A DNA stretch of 64,000 nucleotides from Fabrea salina (taxonomy: Eukaryota; Ciliophora; Heterotrichea; Heterotrichida; Fabreidae): positions 1 through 64,000 of the forward strand of contig JALIHJ010000031.1 in assembly GCA_022984795.1 (NCBI GenBank), written 5' to 3'. This document shows positions 54,801-63,600 of the stretch, one piece after another. A program made the translations under genes and the position numbers. Positions within the stretch are counted from its first letter, which is position 1. The number at the start of each line of letters is the position of its first letter. Under the pieces are notes generated by a model, which had not been told where the DNA came from, made no database searches, and saw only the letters and a list, made by a program, of their open reading frames with translations.

Positions 54801-57184
54801 TGCTTAGCAGTTACTTCTAGTTTGTGCTTAGGTTTAAATGCCTGGGGTCTTTCTTCTCTGCGCTTCCAAGTTCTCTCTACAAACTCTGCGTGCAAAGGAC
54901 TGTCCAGTCCTTTTAGTCCGAACTTCAAAGTCACAGCTTTTAAGTTTTTTTCTTCTTTGTAAGAAGAGTTCTTAGTCAGCCACCTCATGTTAGCCCTTAA
55001 AAAGTAAGGCAAGACTTCAGTTTGCATGTGATTGATAACTTGTCTGTAGACCTGCTCGAAGTTCTTAACTAAGTTCCCTGATTTAAGTTCAGCAAGGGTT
55101 CTTTGAGGCAAACCCATAAACATAAAGCTTTCTTCGTTAGAAATGCTTTCGAGGAGTTCCTGAGGAGTTTCTATCTCTAGTCCGCAAATACACAGTCTGG
55201 ACTTTTTAACTTCAAGAATTTCTTTAAAGTGAATCAGAAACTCAACTTCAGGAAGCAGGTTTGCTTCTTGGGCGTAGAACCTAAGTGCGTGTGCTCTGTT
55301 GAGGTCTTTAAGTCCTTGTTCTACAATGTCTTCTATAATGTTGCTGTTTTTGTACCCATAAAACTTTTGGAAGTTCTGCATGTTAAATCCCAAACTCAGA
55401 GCTAAAGGGTCGAAGAAGTTGTAGTTCTTTACTTCAAGTGGAACTTCAGTGTATACTTGCTTGTCCCTCAGGACTGTGAACTTTCCAGTGACTTTTGACA
55501 CGTTAAGCATCAGTAATGTATGCTCTTGCACAGCTCTGGGGTCAAAAGCCCTTCCGTCTGCTCCTGCCTTTATTACTTCAAAGACTTCCTCATAGCTTTC
55601 TAAGTCTGGAAGTTCTGAGGAACGGTACAAGTGCTTAGGCCTTATTGGGGCAAAGTCACAAAGGGGCTCCCTTTTGAAAACTGGCTGCGGGAAATAGTTT
55701 GTTCCTCGGACTGACTGCAAGTAAAAGCTAAAGTTGGAGACCTCCAAAGCAACCTGGACTTTCAGGTCGTTGCGGTTAGTGCTCAGACCATTCAAGTAGG
55801 AATTAACCATTCCCAACTGGTCCATGTTCAGTAAACAGTTAAGTTCGTCTTTTTCTTTGCTAGTAAGTTCAATTTCTCTTTCATAAGCAACTTGCTCGTA
55901 TGGGTCGCCTAGCAAGCTTTGGAAGTCGTTTAAGTAGTAGTCCCAAAGGTCTCCTAAATGGGTCCTTCCCAAAACGTTTCCTCTAGCCTTTACGAAGCTC
56001 ATGGCTTCTATACGGAGTTGGTAGAGTGCAAGAGTTCTGAACTTGATGATGTCGTTCAGAGTGTGAACTTCTTCAAAGTTCCTGATGAACCTTTCTCCGT
56101 TTTCGTCAATGTGTTTCAGCCAAGGTGCGTGGATTATGTTTTGTTTGCGCTTGTAGTGGTCAACGTACTTGTCTCTTTGGATTTTCATTTCAATCAAACT
56201 AGGAATGTTTAGTTTAAGGTCCTTTTTAGCAGACTTGATCAGGTACTGCCACCAGTCCTTTTCGTTGCCACTGATCCTTTCCGCTGGGCGCAGTTCTTCG
56301 TAGGTGTTGTAGTTGTTTTTGTGTCCAATTAAGTTGAGGAGTCCCATTACAAAGTGGTACTGCAGTTCGTTTAAGCTCACTGAAATGTCGTTTATTTCTA
56401 TTTTCACAGAGAACTCAGGTGCTTCTGGGACTTGCACGTGGTTGACTTTGTACTTCACTGTGATTTTGCAAGGCCTAATTACGTAGAACCTTTCGCTAAA
56501 GTGAGTGGTGCTTCTAAAGTCCTTTTCACAGATAAGTGCAACAGAAAAGTTAAGTATTTCCATTTTCCTGTAAGTGAATTCGTAAGTGGATGAGTAAGCT
56601 TTTACCCAGTTTTCGTTAGTAGTGTCCACTTTGAGTTCCTGTGCGTAAATGCGTGCGCGGCAGGGGTAGCCTAGGGCTTCAGAGTCGTCAAAGTAAAGAA
56701 GGAAGTCTTCTATTTTAAGGTTGGTGTTTTTCATAAGCATGTGCTTGATGCGTTGGAACCTTTCTTTGGAGTTCTTTTCTTGGAAGGTGTTTTGTTGGGT
56801 TTTTTCCCACTCTTCAAGAGTTTTAGACTTGTACTCGCGCCACTGCTCCCGAGTCCATTCGTGTCTTTCAGGACTCACAAAGGCCCTAACTCCTTTTACG
56901 TAAACGTTAAAAGTGCTTTTGTGGAAGCTCAAGTGCAAGTTGCAGGTGAGTTTGTCCACATTGGAGGTGTGGTGCACGTGGACAGGAAGTCTGAGTTCTG
57001 CCAAAGCGTCTTTGCGGAGTTGGATGTTGTACCAAGTCAGAACTGAACTGCTGGTGCCTAGTTTGGCTTCTATGTCTGTTTCTTTGATGTCACTTAGGTA
57101 CTTGCCTAGGTACTGGGTTAGTTTTTTGACTATAAAGTTCCTTATGAATTTATTAGACTTTCTTTTAGTTTCTTCTTCTGACAT
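51812..57184 (-). CDS. VPS13: VPS13-like bridge-type lipid transfer protein (N-terminal type)
   Basis: 1790 residues without an intron. The N-terminus is a chorein domain (about 10-120: KKLTQYLGKYLSDI, TWYNIQLRKDAL, LRLPVHVHH, VYVKGVRAFV). The rest has the beta-strand-rich repeats of bridge-like lipid transfer proteins, which carry lipids between organelle membranes at contact sites. The VAB, APT1 and ATG2-C domains expected toward the C-terminus of VPS13 are not seen here. They are present in the gene at 60667. It ends with TGA at 51812; a TAA follows five codons later. Divergent from the DUF1295 gene (38 bp). Confidence 0.88.
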   Translation of the reverse strand: MSEEETKRKSNKFIRNFIVKKLTQYLGKYLSDIKETDIEAKLGTSSSVLTWYNIQLRKDALAELRLPVHVHHTSNVDKLTCNLHLSFHKSTFNVYVKGVRAFVSPERHEWTREQWREYKSKTLEEWEKTQQNTFQEKNSKERFQRIKHMLMKNTNLKIEDFLLYFDDSEALGYPCRARIYAQELKVDTTNENWVKAYSSTYEFTYRKMEILNFSVALICEKDFRSTTHFSERFYVIRPCKITVKYKVNHVQVPEAPEFSVKIEINDISVSLNELQYHFVMGLLNLIGHKNNYNTYEELRPAERISGNEKDWWQYLIKSAKKDLKLNIPSLIEMKIQRDKYVDHYKRKQNIIHAPWLKHIDENGERFIRNFEEVHTLNDIIKFRTLALYQLRIEAMSFVKARGNVLGRTHLGDLWDYYLNDFQSLLGDPYEQVAYEREIELTSKEKDELNCLLNMDQLGMVNSYLNGLSTNRNDLKVQVALEVSNFSFYLQSVRGTNYFPQPVFKREPLCDFAPIRPKHLYRSSELPDLESYEEVFEVIKAGADGRAFDPRAVQEHTLLMLNVSKVTGKFTVLRDKQVYTEVPLEVKNYNFFDPLALSLGFNMQNFQKFYGYKNSNIIEDIVEQGLKDLNRAHALRFYAQEANLLPEVEFLIHFKEILEVKKSRLCICGLEIETPQELLESISNEESFMFMGLPQRTLAELKSGNLVKNFEQVYRQVINHMQTEVLPYFLRANMRWLTKNSSYKEEKNLKAVTLKFGLKGLDSPLHAEFVERTWKRREERPQAFKPKHKLEVTAKQDIDIGVTTETLVKIFQWTTNPPTGKFNGTHFHSGFLKTLQSPKQFSVVYQLLKNAKKSPSFIFHLLKDALNKNKFANFEVKVHCLRFFVIDWNLLDYKKEEFEVTVELRNIYCSSESKGSSYQNQDFFANSSDKKELFYSVTQVRIANLSVKTENTLMLDTALNLKLQTGLIKQHPRLREVVLDCSFPYLKLNVVKELVTLLGLLSRIEVPQTFSEYSESQLETIRMQEFVFEANKRTLKENLEYLHNHHYVVRNAKYCKHCLLAYRKFQKVIHFSVGERNSSHELIEIRVFGDSLSRKPFIELKSFFVFGHYEEKVFRKDLRIYTTAVYAGKPEGFFLEVIPSELESTPVLGVNEASSASVRSLGINQQNSAPLFLVVNMKQKNNLEIFDIQNWLSDFEGINIHISKVSLMVLESFEDSGLAQAALYLSSIIELLNFYRKHIVSPVPNLRTPNSCPLNFTLDLIDFRLELQKVAYLEVSGVSLHREPDLAEPQKHSQDSSLERIKTKLHLSCKRIEARVEEVWGGLYKINLVGKTTFEQVKQIVDSVEYFGYVRKITNKLKLNIERLQFYKEHKNFLVSPCDNNLELSSADWFLKVKTLETSKNFTETHSETKKLWTVLFNKTGVLAESSIIKELVQNLSYFFTGKLLKTEFGTSIARNPKIEFLESRNFNIRIPKAILNLTYKGVFISQARIEGLDLEVLKEKNQDYDKLYLLVDSLEYLHENSLHKDTLLSTKHKKGIKVNAEYDSSTKELLVKVNNAQIFFVNKMIREIQGFLEVVSNEPSSEKEQKRLFLVLQLKNTKIILPKTSYDADFVCLDLKTAEIKLHQDQTTWEVPEALKKPLKTQKLEVPVQHSGVTKRLPVTKVQALLNCVKASMQVSQTQVTLGEVGVLHLNCSVPTTPNLAETKWELKNQLGLTFQEAKLKTSVGRILQMQQMIESNVDEEEAIFNKSKSVWKNTKMHFEVKKSQVTVKKWITLPKENSERSKETRNFIG

Positions 57185-57222
57185 TTATGCTTCTATAATA
57201 CTGACCTACTTCTAGAATAAAA

Positions 57223-58083
57223 ATGATTTCCAAAGAAGTAGTTGCTAGAACAGCTTTAGTGTTTGTGCCTTTGGGTCTGTGTGCAGGGTTGTCTTGGAGT
57301 CCCTTGGAAAAGGCTGTGCTGATTTGTGTGTACCAAATGTTCATGTCTTACTGCAGGTGTGTTTACACAGGCAACTATTCCCACGTCGATGAAATTTGGA
57401 CGCTCTCGCCGATTTTGTATGCAACTGTGCTTAAGAGAGAAGGAACTAGGGGGTGGCTGATTCTGCTTCTGATATCAATATGGGGAGTGCGACTGGCTAA
57501 CTACCTCAACCGAAGAGGACTCTTCCATGGAGTGGAGGACCACAGGTGGAAAGTTGTGAGGGAAAGGTTCACTTCCTCTTTGCAGTGGCATATCTTCACC
57601 ATTACTTTTATGTGCTTGCTTTGCAACTTAGCTGAGTTACTGATGATGCTTCCAGTGTACTACTCACCTGAAGGTGACTTGGATTCCTGGGATATAGTGC
57701 CCACTTTTCTTTTGGTAAGTTTTCTTTTACTCGAAGTGGTTGCTGATGAACAACAGCATAGTTTCCAAACCAAAAAGTACTATTTCATCAACAACAACAT
57801 TAAGCCAGAACCCCCTTATGATACTGGGTTCAGAACAACTGGACTTTTTAGGTACTCCAGACACCCCAACTTTTTCGGAGAACTAGGAATATGGTGGAGT
57901 TTGTGTTTGTTTACCCGCTCAGTTAACATTTCTTATGTAGGAGCAGCTTCTCTAACTTACTTGTTGCACCGCTCAACTAACTTGACTGAGAAACTCACAG
58001 CTTCCAAGTACGAAAACTACAAAGAGTACCAACAAACCACTTCTAGAATAGTCCCTTGGCTCCCTAAGACTAGAAATAATTAA
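57223..58083 (+). CDS. DUF1295 / steroid 5-alpha-reductase-like membrane protein
   Basis: 286 residues with about six membrane segments. The family core is clear: EIWTLSPILYA, GVRLANYLNRRG, LEVVADEQQHSF, and TTGLFRYSRHPNFFGELGIWW, the cofactor-binding C-terminal part shared with steroid reductases and isoprenylcysteine methyltransferases. It probably reduces or modifies a sterol- or lipid-like substrate in the ER. The exact reaction is unknown for DUF1295 proteins. Convergent with RanGAP, 3 bp between stop codons. Confidence 0.88.
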   Translation: MISKEVVARTALVFVPLGLCAGLSWSPLEKAVLICVYQMFMSYCRCVYTGNYSHVDEIWTLSPILYATVLKREGTRGWLILLLISIWGVRLANYLNRRGLFHGVEDHRWKVVRERFTSSLQWHIFTITFMCLLCNLAELLMMLPVYYSPEGDLDSWDIVPTFLLVSFLLLEVVADEQQHSFQTKKYYFINNNIKPEPPYDTGFRTTGLFRYSRHPNFFGELGIWWSLCLFTRSVNISYVGAASLTYLLHRSTNLTEKLTASKYENYKEYQQTTSRIVPWLPKTRNN

Positions 58084-58086
58084 CTA

Positions 58087-59130
58087 TTAATCTTCTTCAT
58101 CGTCACTTTGGAGTAGCAACTCAACTTCTCTGTCTAGGTCTGAAGCAATCTCGCTGAGCTTGTTTATGGAACCAGAAGCAAACTCGTTGCCCTTCAAGTC
58201 CACAAACTCTAAGTCAGACCTTTCTTTGAGGAGTTCAGAGACTCTGTCTAGTATCTGAGAGTCTTCTAAGTCGTTGTAAGAAAGAGTCAACTGCCTTATG
58301 TGGGGGTTAGTTCCTAAGAGCGACTCTAAAACAGCAGTGGCACCCTCATCTCCCAAAAGTGTGTCTCCTAAGTTCAGACTGCACAAGTAGTTGAGTTTTT
58401 GTACGCAAGCTGCAACAGCTGAATGGGATTCTTCTTCGTTGACTACGTTGTCGTTTACATCGATCATTTGCATGAGCTCGTTGTTAGCTAAGCTGTTGAA
58501 AAGAGCTACCATTCCTTGGGTCTTGATGCCGTTTTGTGGAACGCTGATCTTTCTGAGACTTCCCATCTTTTGGAAAGCTGAGGACAGAGCTGTAATTCCT
58601 GGGTCTTCCAGTCGGTCTCTGCCTGCGCTGAACACTTCCAACTTTAGGTTTTCGCACTTCATCAAAGAGTTGGCAATGAGTTCTCCGCCTCGGGGACCTA
58701 ATCCGCAGTTTGTGACCTCAAGTTCTTTTAAAGAAACGCAGTTTTCTAGCAACTCTGAAAAAGAGTTGACTCCGTCAGGTCCAAAGGCATTGTCTCGCAA
58801 ACTTAAGACTTGGAGTTTGCTGCACTGCATTAACCCTGAACTGATCCTTGTCATAGAGTTAACTACTTCTTCTCTAAGTCTGCCTGTAAACAAGTCTCCG
58901 AAGTTGGCAATTTCAAGGTTGCCGCACCCTTTAAGGGTGTCTCCAATAGCTGCGCAAGCCTCCACTCCGTAGGAATTTCCCGAAAGGGTGACTTCGGTGA
59001 GGTTTTCCTGTTGTTGAAGCAACTTGGCGATTTCGGGTTCAACGTCTTCCCTGCCTTCTAGTTTTTTGCCAGTATCTTGGATTTCGAACTTGAAGATATT
59101 TTCTTCTTCCTGTGAAAACAGAGCTCCCAT
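58087..59130 (-). CDS. RANGAP1: Ran GTPase-activating protein
   Basis: 347 residues of ribonuclease-inhibitor-type leucine-rich repeats (VTLSGNSYGVEACAAIGDTL, LSLRDNAFGPDGV, LEVTNCGLGPRGGELIAN, LNLGDTLLGDEGATAVLESL, LTLSYNDL) and a very acidic end (LLLQSDDEED), the typical RanGAP layout. It triggers GTP hydrolysis on Ran outside the nucleus. It begins MGALFS, which fits the N-myristoylation consensus (Gly2, Ser6), unlike the WPP domain of plants or the SUMO site of animals. Start 11 bp from the divergent small membrane protein. Confidence 0.9.
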   Translation of the reverse strand: MGALFSQEEENIFKFEIQDTGKKLEGREDVEPEIAKLLQQQENLTEVTLSGNSYGVEACAAIGDTLKGCGNLEIANFGDLFTGRLREEVVNSMTRISSGLMQCSKLQVLSLRDNAFGPDGVNSFSELLENCVSLKELEVTNCGLGPRGGELIANSLMKCENLKLEVFSAGRDRLEDPGITALSSAFQKMGSLRKISVPQNGIKTQGMVALFNSLANNELMQMIDVNDNVVNEEESHSAVAACVQKLNYLCSLNLGDTLLGDEGATAVLESLLGTNPHIRQLTLSYNDLEDSQILDRVSELLKERSDLEFVDLKGNEFASGSINKLSEIASDLDREVELLLQSDDEED

Positions 59131-59141
59131 TTTATTGATAA

Positions 59142-59360
59142 ATGGGACTTAGGAGCAGGAAAGAAGGTTTGAGTCGCTTTGTGCTGGGGTGCCAAGGAGT
59201 TATATTCTTGAGTTCTTTTGCTTGGTTCATGCACAGACGCTTCCACAAAGACACCATTGAAAGTTACTCAGCCACCCAAGAAACCCCTGACTACTCGCCC
59301 TTTGAACTCTTCAAGAACTACTTAGTTTACCGAATAAAAAAGCAATTATCTAAGGAATAA
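59142..59360 (+). CDS. 72-residue single-span membrane protein
   Basis: 72 residues: a basic N-terminus (MGLRSRKEGLSRF), one membrane segment (about 13-31, VLGCQGVIFLSSFAWFM), then a polar basic tail (FELFKNYLVYRIKKQLS). The shape suits a small mitochondrial inner-membrane or ER protein. No family recognised. RIO1 begins 7 bp after its stop codon, on the same strand. Confidence 0.7.
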   Translation: MGLRSRKEGLSRFVLGCQGVIFLSSFAWFMHRRFHKDTIESYSATQETPDYSPFELFKNYLVYRIKKQLSKE

Positions 59361-59367
59361 TTATAAT

Positions 59368-60666
59368 ATGTCAGACTACGAAGAGTACTCAAAAGACCAC
59401 GACTTCGACTTCAAAACTTTTAAAGCACCCAAACACATTGCTTTAGAGGCCAAACACTCAACCAAAATTAACGAAGCTATGCTTAAAAAAGCCCAAGCTG
59501 CTCTGCCCAACAACATAGTCAACTCACTCAAAACCATTGAAAAACGCCAAGAAGCTTCCCGAATTAGAGTCAAAGACAAAAGCGACAGAGCCACTGTAGA
59601 GTTAGTGCTTGACTCCAGAACTCGCTTGATTCTGTACAAAATGATCAACACCGAAAAGATCAGCCAAATATTTGGGTGTGTGTCTGCTGGCAAAGAAGCC
59701 AATGTTTACTACGCAGTTGACTCCGAGAACCAAGAGTTTGCTTTGAAGATTTACAAAACTTCTATTCTTGTGTTCAAGGACAGAAACAGGTACGTCGAAG
59801 GCGAGTTTAGGTTCCGAAAAGGCTACAGCAAACACAACCCCAGACGCATGGTTAAAATGTGGGCTGAAAAAGAAATGCGCAACTTGAAACGACTTAACTC
59901 AGAAGGAATTCCTTCGCCTGAACCCCTTCTAGTTAAGCAAAACGTGCTGTTAATGAAGTTTTTGGGCCTAAACGGAGATGCTGCTCCCAGACTCAAAGAC
60001 GTAGTTTTTGGAGACCGAGTTCAGGAGTTCTACAAGCAAACAGCTGAACTCCTCAGAAAGCTCTACCAAAACTGCCACTTAGTCCACGCTGACTTCAGTG
60101 AGTACAACTTGTTGTACCACCAAGACACAGTGCACGTGATAGACGTTTCACAGTCTGTGGAGCACGACCACCCCCACGCACTTTACTTTTTAAGAAGAGA
60201 CTGTGCCAACATAAACTCTTTTTTCCAAAAACAAGGAGCAGAAATCCTGAGTGTACAGGCGTTATTTCACTTTATCACGGACCTCACAGAAGTCTCCTGG
60301 GAAGAAAGGTGGGTCCAAGCTTTGGAGTTCCAAGACTCAATAGGAGACGAAGTCTTCAAAGAGATCTACATTCCAAGAACGCTTCAAGAAATTGACTTAG
60401 ATGAAGAGGCTTCCCAGAGACCCGAACTGTTTGGAAAGCTCACAGGAATCAAAGACCAAGAAGAAGTAGACTCTGAAAGCTCTGAAGAAGAAGAAGAGCA
60501 ACCTAAGAAGGCTATAGGGGATGTTATCTACACTGGAATGACTAAACTTGAAAGGAAACTTAAGGTCAAAGAAGACAAAAAAGAAAAAAGACAAAACAAA
60601 ATCCCCAAACAACAAAAGAACCTTAAAGTCCGCAAAACAGCCAGAAAACACAGAAACATCAAGTGA
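59368..60666 (+). CDS. RIOK1: RIO1 atypical kinase
   Basis: 432 residues. RIO1 signatures: GCVSAGKEANVYYA (P-loop), ALKIYKTSILVFKDRNRYV, FRKGYSKHNPRRMVKMWAEK (RIO1-specific), LVHADFSEYNLLY catalytic loop and HVIDVSQSVEHDHPHAL. A C-terminal acidic stretch (SESSEEEEEQ) is followed by a Lys/Arg-rich tail. RIO1 acts as an ATPase in late 40S ribosome maturation. It ends with TGA at 60664-60666, immediately next to the stop of the convergent VPS13-like gene. Confidence 0.95.
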   Translation: MSDYEEYSKDHDFDFKTFKAPKHIALEAKHSTKINEAMLKKAQAALPNNIVNSLKTIEKRQEASRIRVKDKSDRATVELVLDSRTRLILYKMINTEKISQIFGCVSAGKEANVYYAVDSENQEFALKIYKTSILVFKDRNRYVEGEFRFRKGYSKHNPRRMVKMWAEKEMRNLKRLNSEGIPSPEPLLVKQNVLLMKFLGLNGDAAPRLKDVVFGDRVQEFYKQTAELLRKLYQNCHLVHADFSEYNLLYHQDTVHVIDVSQSVEHDHPHALYFLRRDCANINSFFQKQGAEILSVQALFHFITDLTEVSWEERWVQALEFQDSIGDEVFKEIYIPRTLQEIDLDEEASQRPELFGKLTGIKDQEEVDSESSEEEEEQPKKAIGDVIYTGMTKLERKLKVKEDKKEKRQNKIPKQQKNLKVRKTARKHRNIK

Positions 60667-63600
60667 TTAGTTAATAGCTTTCATAATGACCCTTTCTAAA
60701 GTTTCAAACTGTTCGTAGGTCAAGTCGTGGATTTGGATCTGGACATCATAAACTTCAGACCTGTTGAGGTGGACTCTGACCATACAGTCTTTTAGCAGAT
60801 GAGTGTTTTGGCACCTTTCTCTTTGCCTAACTAAGATTTGGTTACGGTTAACTTGCTGCAACCAGTTCTCTCTAGTTCTCCAAAGCACCTTGACTCCTTT
60901 GTAGTCTTTGTTCCTGAGCACAAACAGTCCTGCTTTAGAAACTATAATGGTCCTTTTCTTAAGTTCAGCCAGAAACAGAATCTTCTGGTCGCTGTAGTAG
61001 TCAAAGTTGTTCCTCAAAAAGAACTGCCCCTTAGCACTTACAGGGTCGTAGGGCCTCAGCAGCTTGTCCTTGAAAAAAGGCCTGGGGTACCGAGTTCGTT
61101 CGAAAAACCTTGTGCTATGTCTGCCCTTTGCAAAGTTACTGAAGGCAAAAAAGACATCACTGATCGAACTTGCCATTCCAGCTACAGGCTTAGCCAGTAC
61201 ACCTATGAGGCCTCTTCCCAAGCCTTTCAAAAACCCCAAAAAGCCTTCTCTCCTTGCACCTCTGTAAGGCATTGAAACTATCCCAGTAACTCCTTTAAAA
61301 AACCCAAAAGCTAACTTTTTAAAACAGTTCCCAGTGTACTCTGCCCAGCTTCTTTTCCGAGGCCGCATGTTTTTGAGTCCAGACTTAAACTTAGAGTCAA
61401 AAGTAAATGAAGTAATAGCTTTTCCAATTCCTTTAGTGAAAGTCCCTGCACTTTTGAACAGTCCGTAAAAAGTGTGCCTAATAAGCCCTACAGCTCCTTG
61501 CTTAATGGCACTTATGAAGTCTTTGGGTTTCTTAAACAGCACCACCATTGGGTCAAAAAACATCTCTTTAAACCCAGCCCTCAAAGACCCTATTAGCATT
61601 GCAGGGTTGCCCAGCAACTCTACAGAACCTACTATTTTGTAGAGTTCTCGAATAGCGTTGGCTTTGTAGTGACTAGCTACTGACTTGAAGAACTGAGCGC
61701 GGGGCTGAAGTAAGTTTTTCATGCGGTAACCAGAAATCCTGATTTCAGTGGCTTCAATAGAAGTGAGTGCCAGACCTAAGTCAGTAAGCATGTTCACAAC
61801 GTTGCGTTTGGTTTTTCTTTTAATGCCGTCTTTGTCTAAGGTGATGCAGAACTCCAAAGGGTCAATTATGATTTCTTGGATAAAAACTCTTTTGCCTGTC
61901 AAGATGTCAACGTCAGTGTCGTCTATATTGGAAGTGCGGACTTTTTGGAGCATTGAAAAGTTGTCGTTAAAAGCTACTGTTAAGGGAGAAATAGGACTGT
62001 CTTTTTTAAGTGTGAGTTCTTGGGACTCGGACTCAAAACTGTGTTTGGCAAACAAGAAAAACTGAAGTAAGTTTTCAATGATGCTTTCGTCAAGTTGGAT
62101 GTTCATTGGAGCTAAGTTGAACTGGAGGGTTTGGATCTTGTCGATTTCTTTTGAGTTTTCTCGAATCATAGAAAATAGCAACGAGTGTGCTTTTTTGGAG
62201 GATTGCAAAGAGTAAGGAACTAGCAACACAGGAACTTGGGTACTTGGGTGCTGGTTAGCTGCTTCCATGTCAACAACGCTTAAGAACCAAGTCTTAGTTC
62301 TGTCCTCGCGGGACCCAAACTGAGCAATTACTTCTTTGAACTGCATGTAAACTACTTCTTGGGGGTGGAAGTCTATTAAGGAGATGCCTATGTCCAGACT
62401 TATGAACAACCTAGAGGTGTCTTTGGGGGTTTCTTCTGGGTTTTCCAGCATAAAGTGTTTTTGCTTGCAGTTTTCTTCGTGTTTTTCGGAGTACTTGTCT
62501 GGTTTCCAGTCAAGGAACTTCATGATTTGAGTGGAGCCTTTAAGCTCTACTTGCACGTACACTTGTTGTTGTGGACTGGGGAGTTCTTCGTTGCGTGCGT
62601 TTTCAATGTCTTTGCACCACTCTTGAAGCTCTTCTCTGGACTCAGCTTTGATGTAATAGTGAGTGTTGCAGGACTCTATAGCTAGTTTTTCGGGCTTCAT
62701 GTACACCTTTGTGCAGAGGAACTCTAGGTTTACAGGTTTCTTTCCCTCTACAAAAAGCCAGTTTTGGCAGAGTTGCACTTTTCTGTACTTGTATCTTTGG
62801 ATGCGGTGTGACTTTACTTTGAGCACTCCTTCTTTTTTGATTTCGTTCATAAGTGACTCTTTCCACTTGTCTTCGTCAATTCTTAAAGGCGAGTAAACTT
62901 TGATGTCTTCGAAACTAAACACTCCAGTGGAGCTCTCAATAGTTACTCTGAGTTCATGCGGGGCAACTTCTTCGTCCCAAGTAAAGTACTCACTGTAGGG
63001 ACCCTGGAAGGTCCTAGGCTTAAGACGCCGCTGAGTAGCTTTTGAGTAGTTTTGCTGGTACTTGATGTTGTGGGCAGTGTGGTTTTCAAGTTTGTAAGGA
63101 AGGGTTTCTGAACTCCTGTTCATGAACTGCACGATAAAGATAGGGTCACTAGAAACTACAGACACCTGAACTACTTCTTCGGACTGTTGGAACACGTGAT
63201 CTAGTGGAATCTTCACAAAGTACTCTCCCAACTCGTTTATGGGAAAGGCCCCTGACCACTTTTTTGGAGCGTCGTGGGACCCCACCATGGCTGCAATTTC
63301 AACGTAGAAAGGTCCTTTGTTGGAACCCCAGTAAAAGTGCTTTTCAGAGTTAACGTTTATAAAGGTGTAGTTCTCCGAGTCAACTTGGCGCACATTAAGC
63401 CCTAAAGAGTACTGGTTTTTAAGGATGTACCTGGGGTAAAAGGTTACTATATTGGTGAGTTGGAACACTCCTATTCCTTTTTCTATAGTAACTCCTAAGT
63501 CATACCTGGAACCTGAGTGGTGGGTGATGTTTACTTCTCCAGAGGTTCCAGTGTTAGTTAGGGAAAAGTTCTGTGACCAGCTAGATTCTAGTTCGTCATT

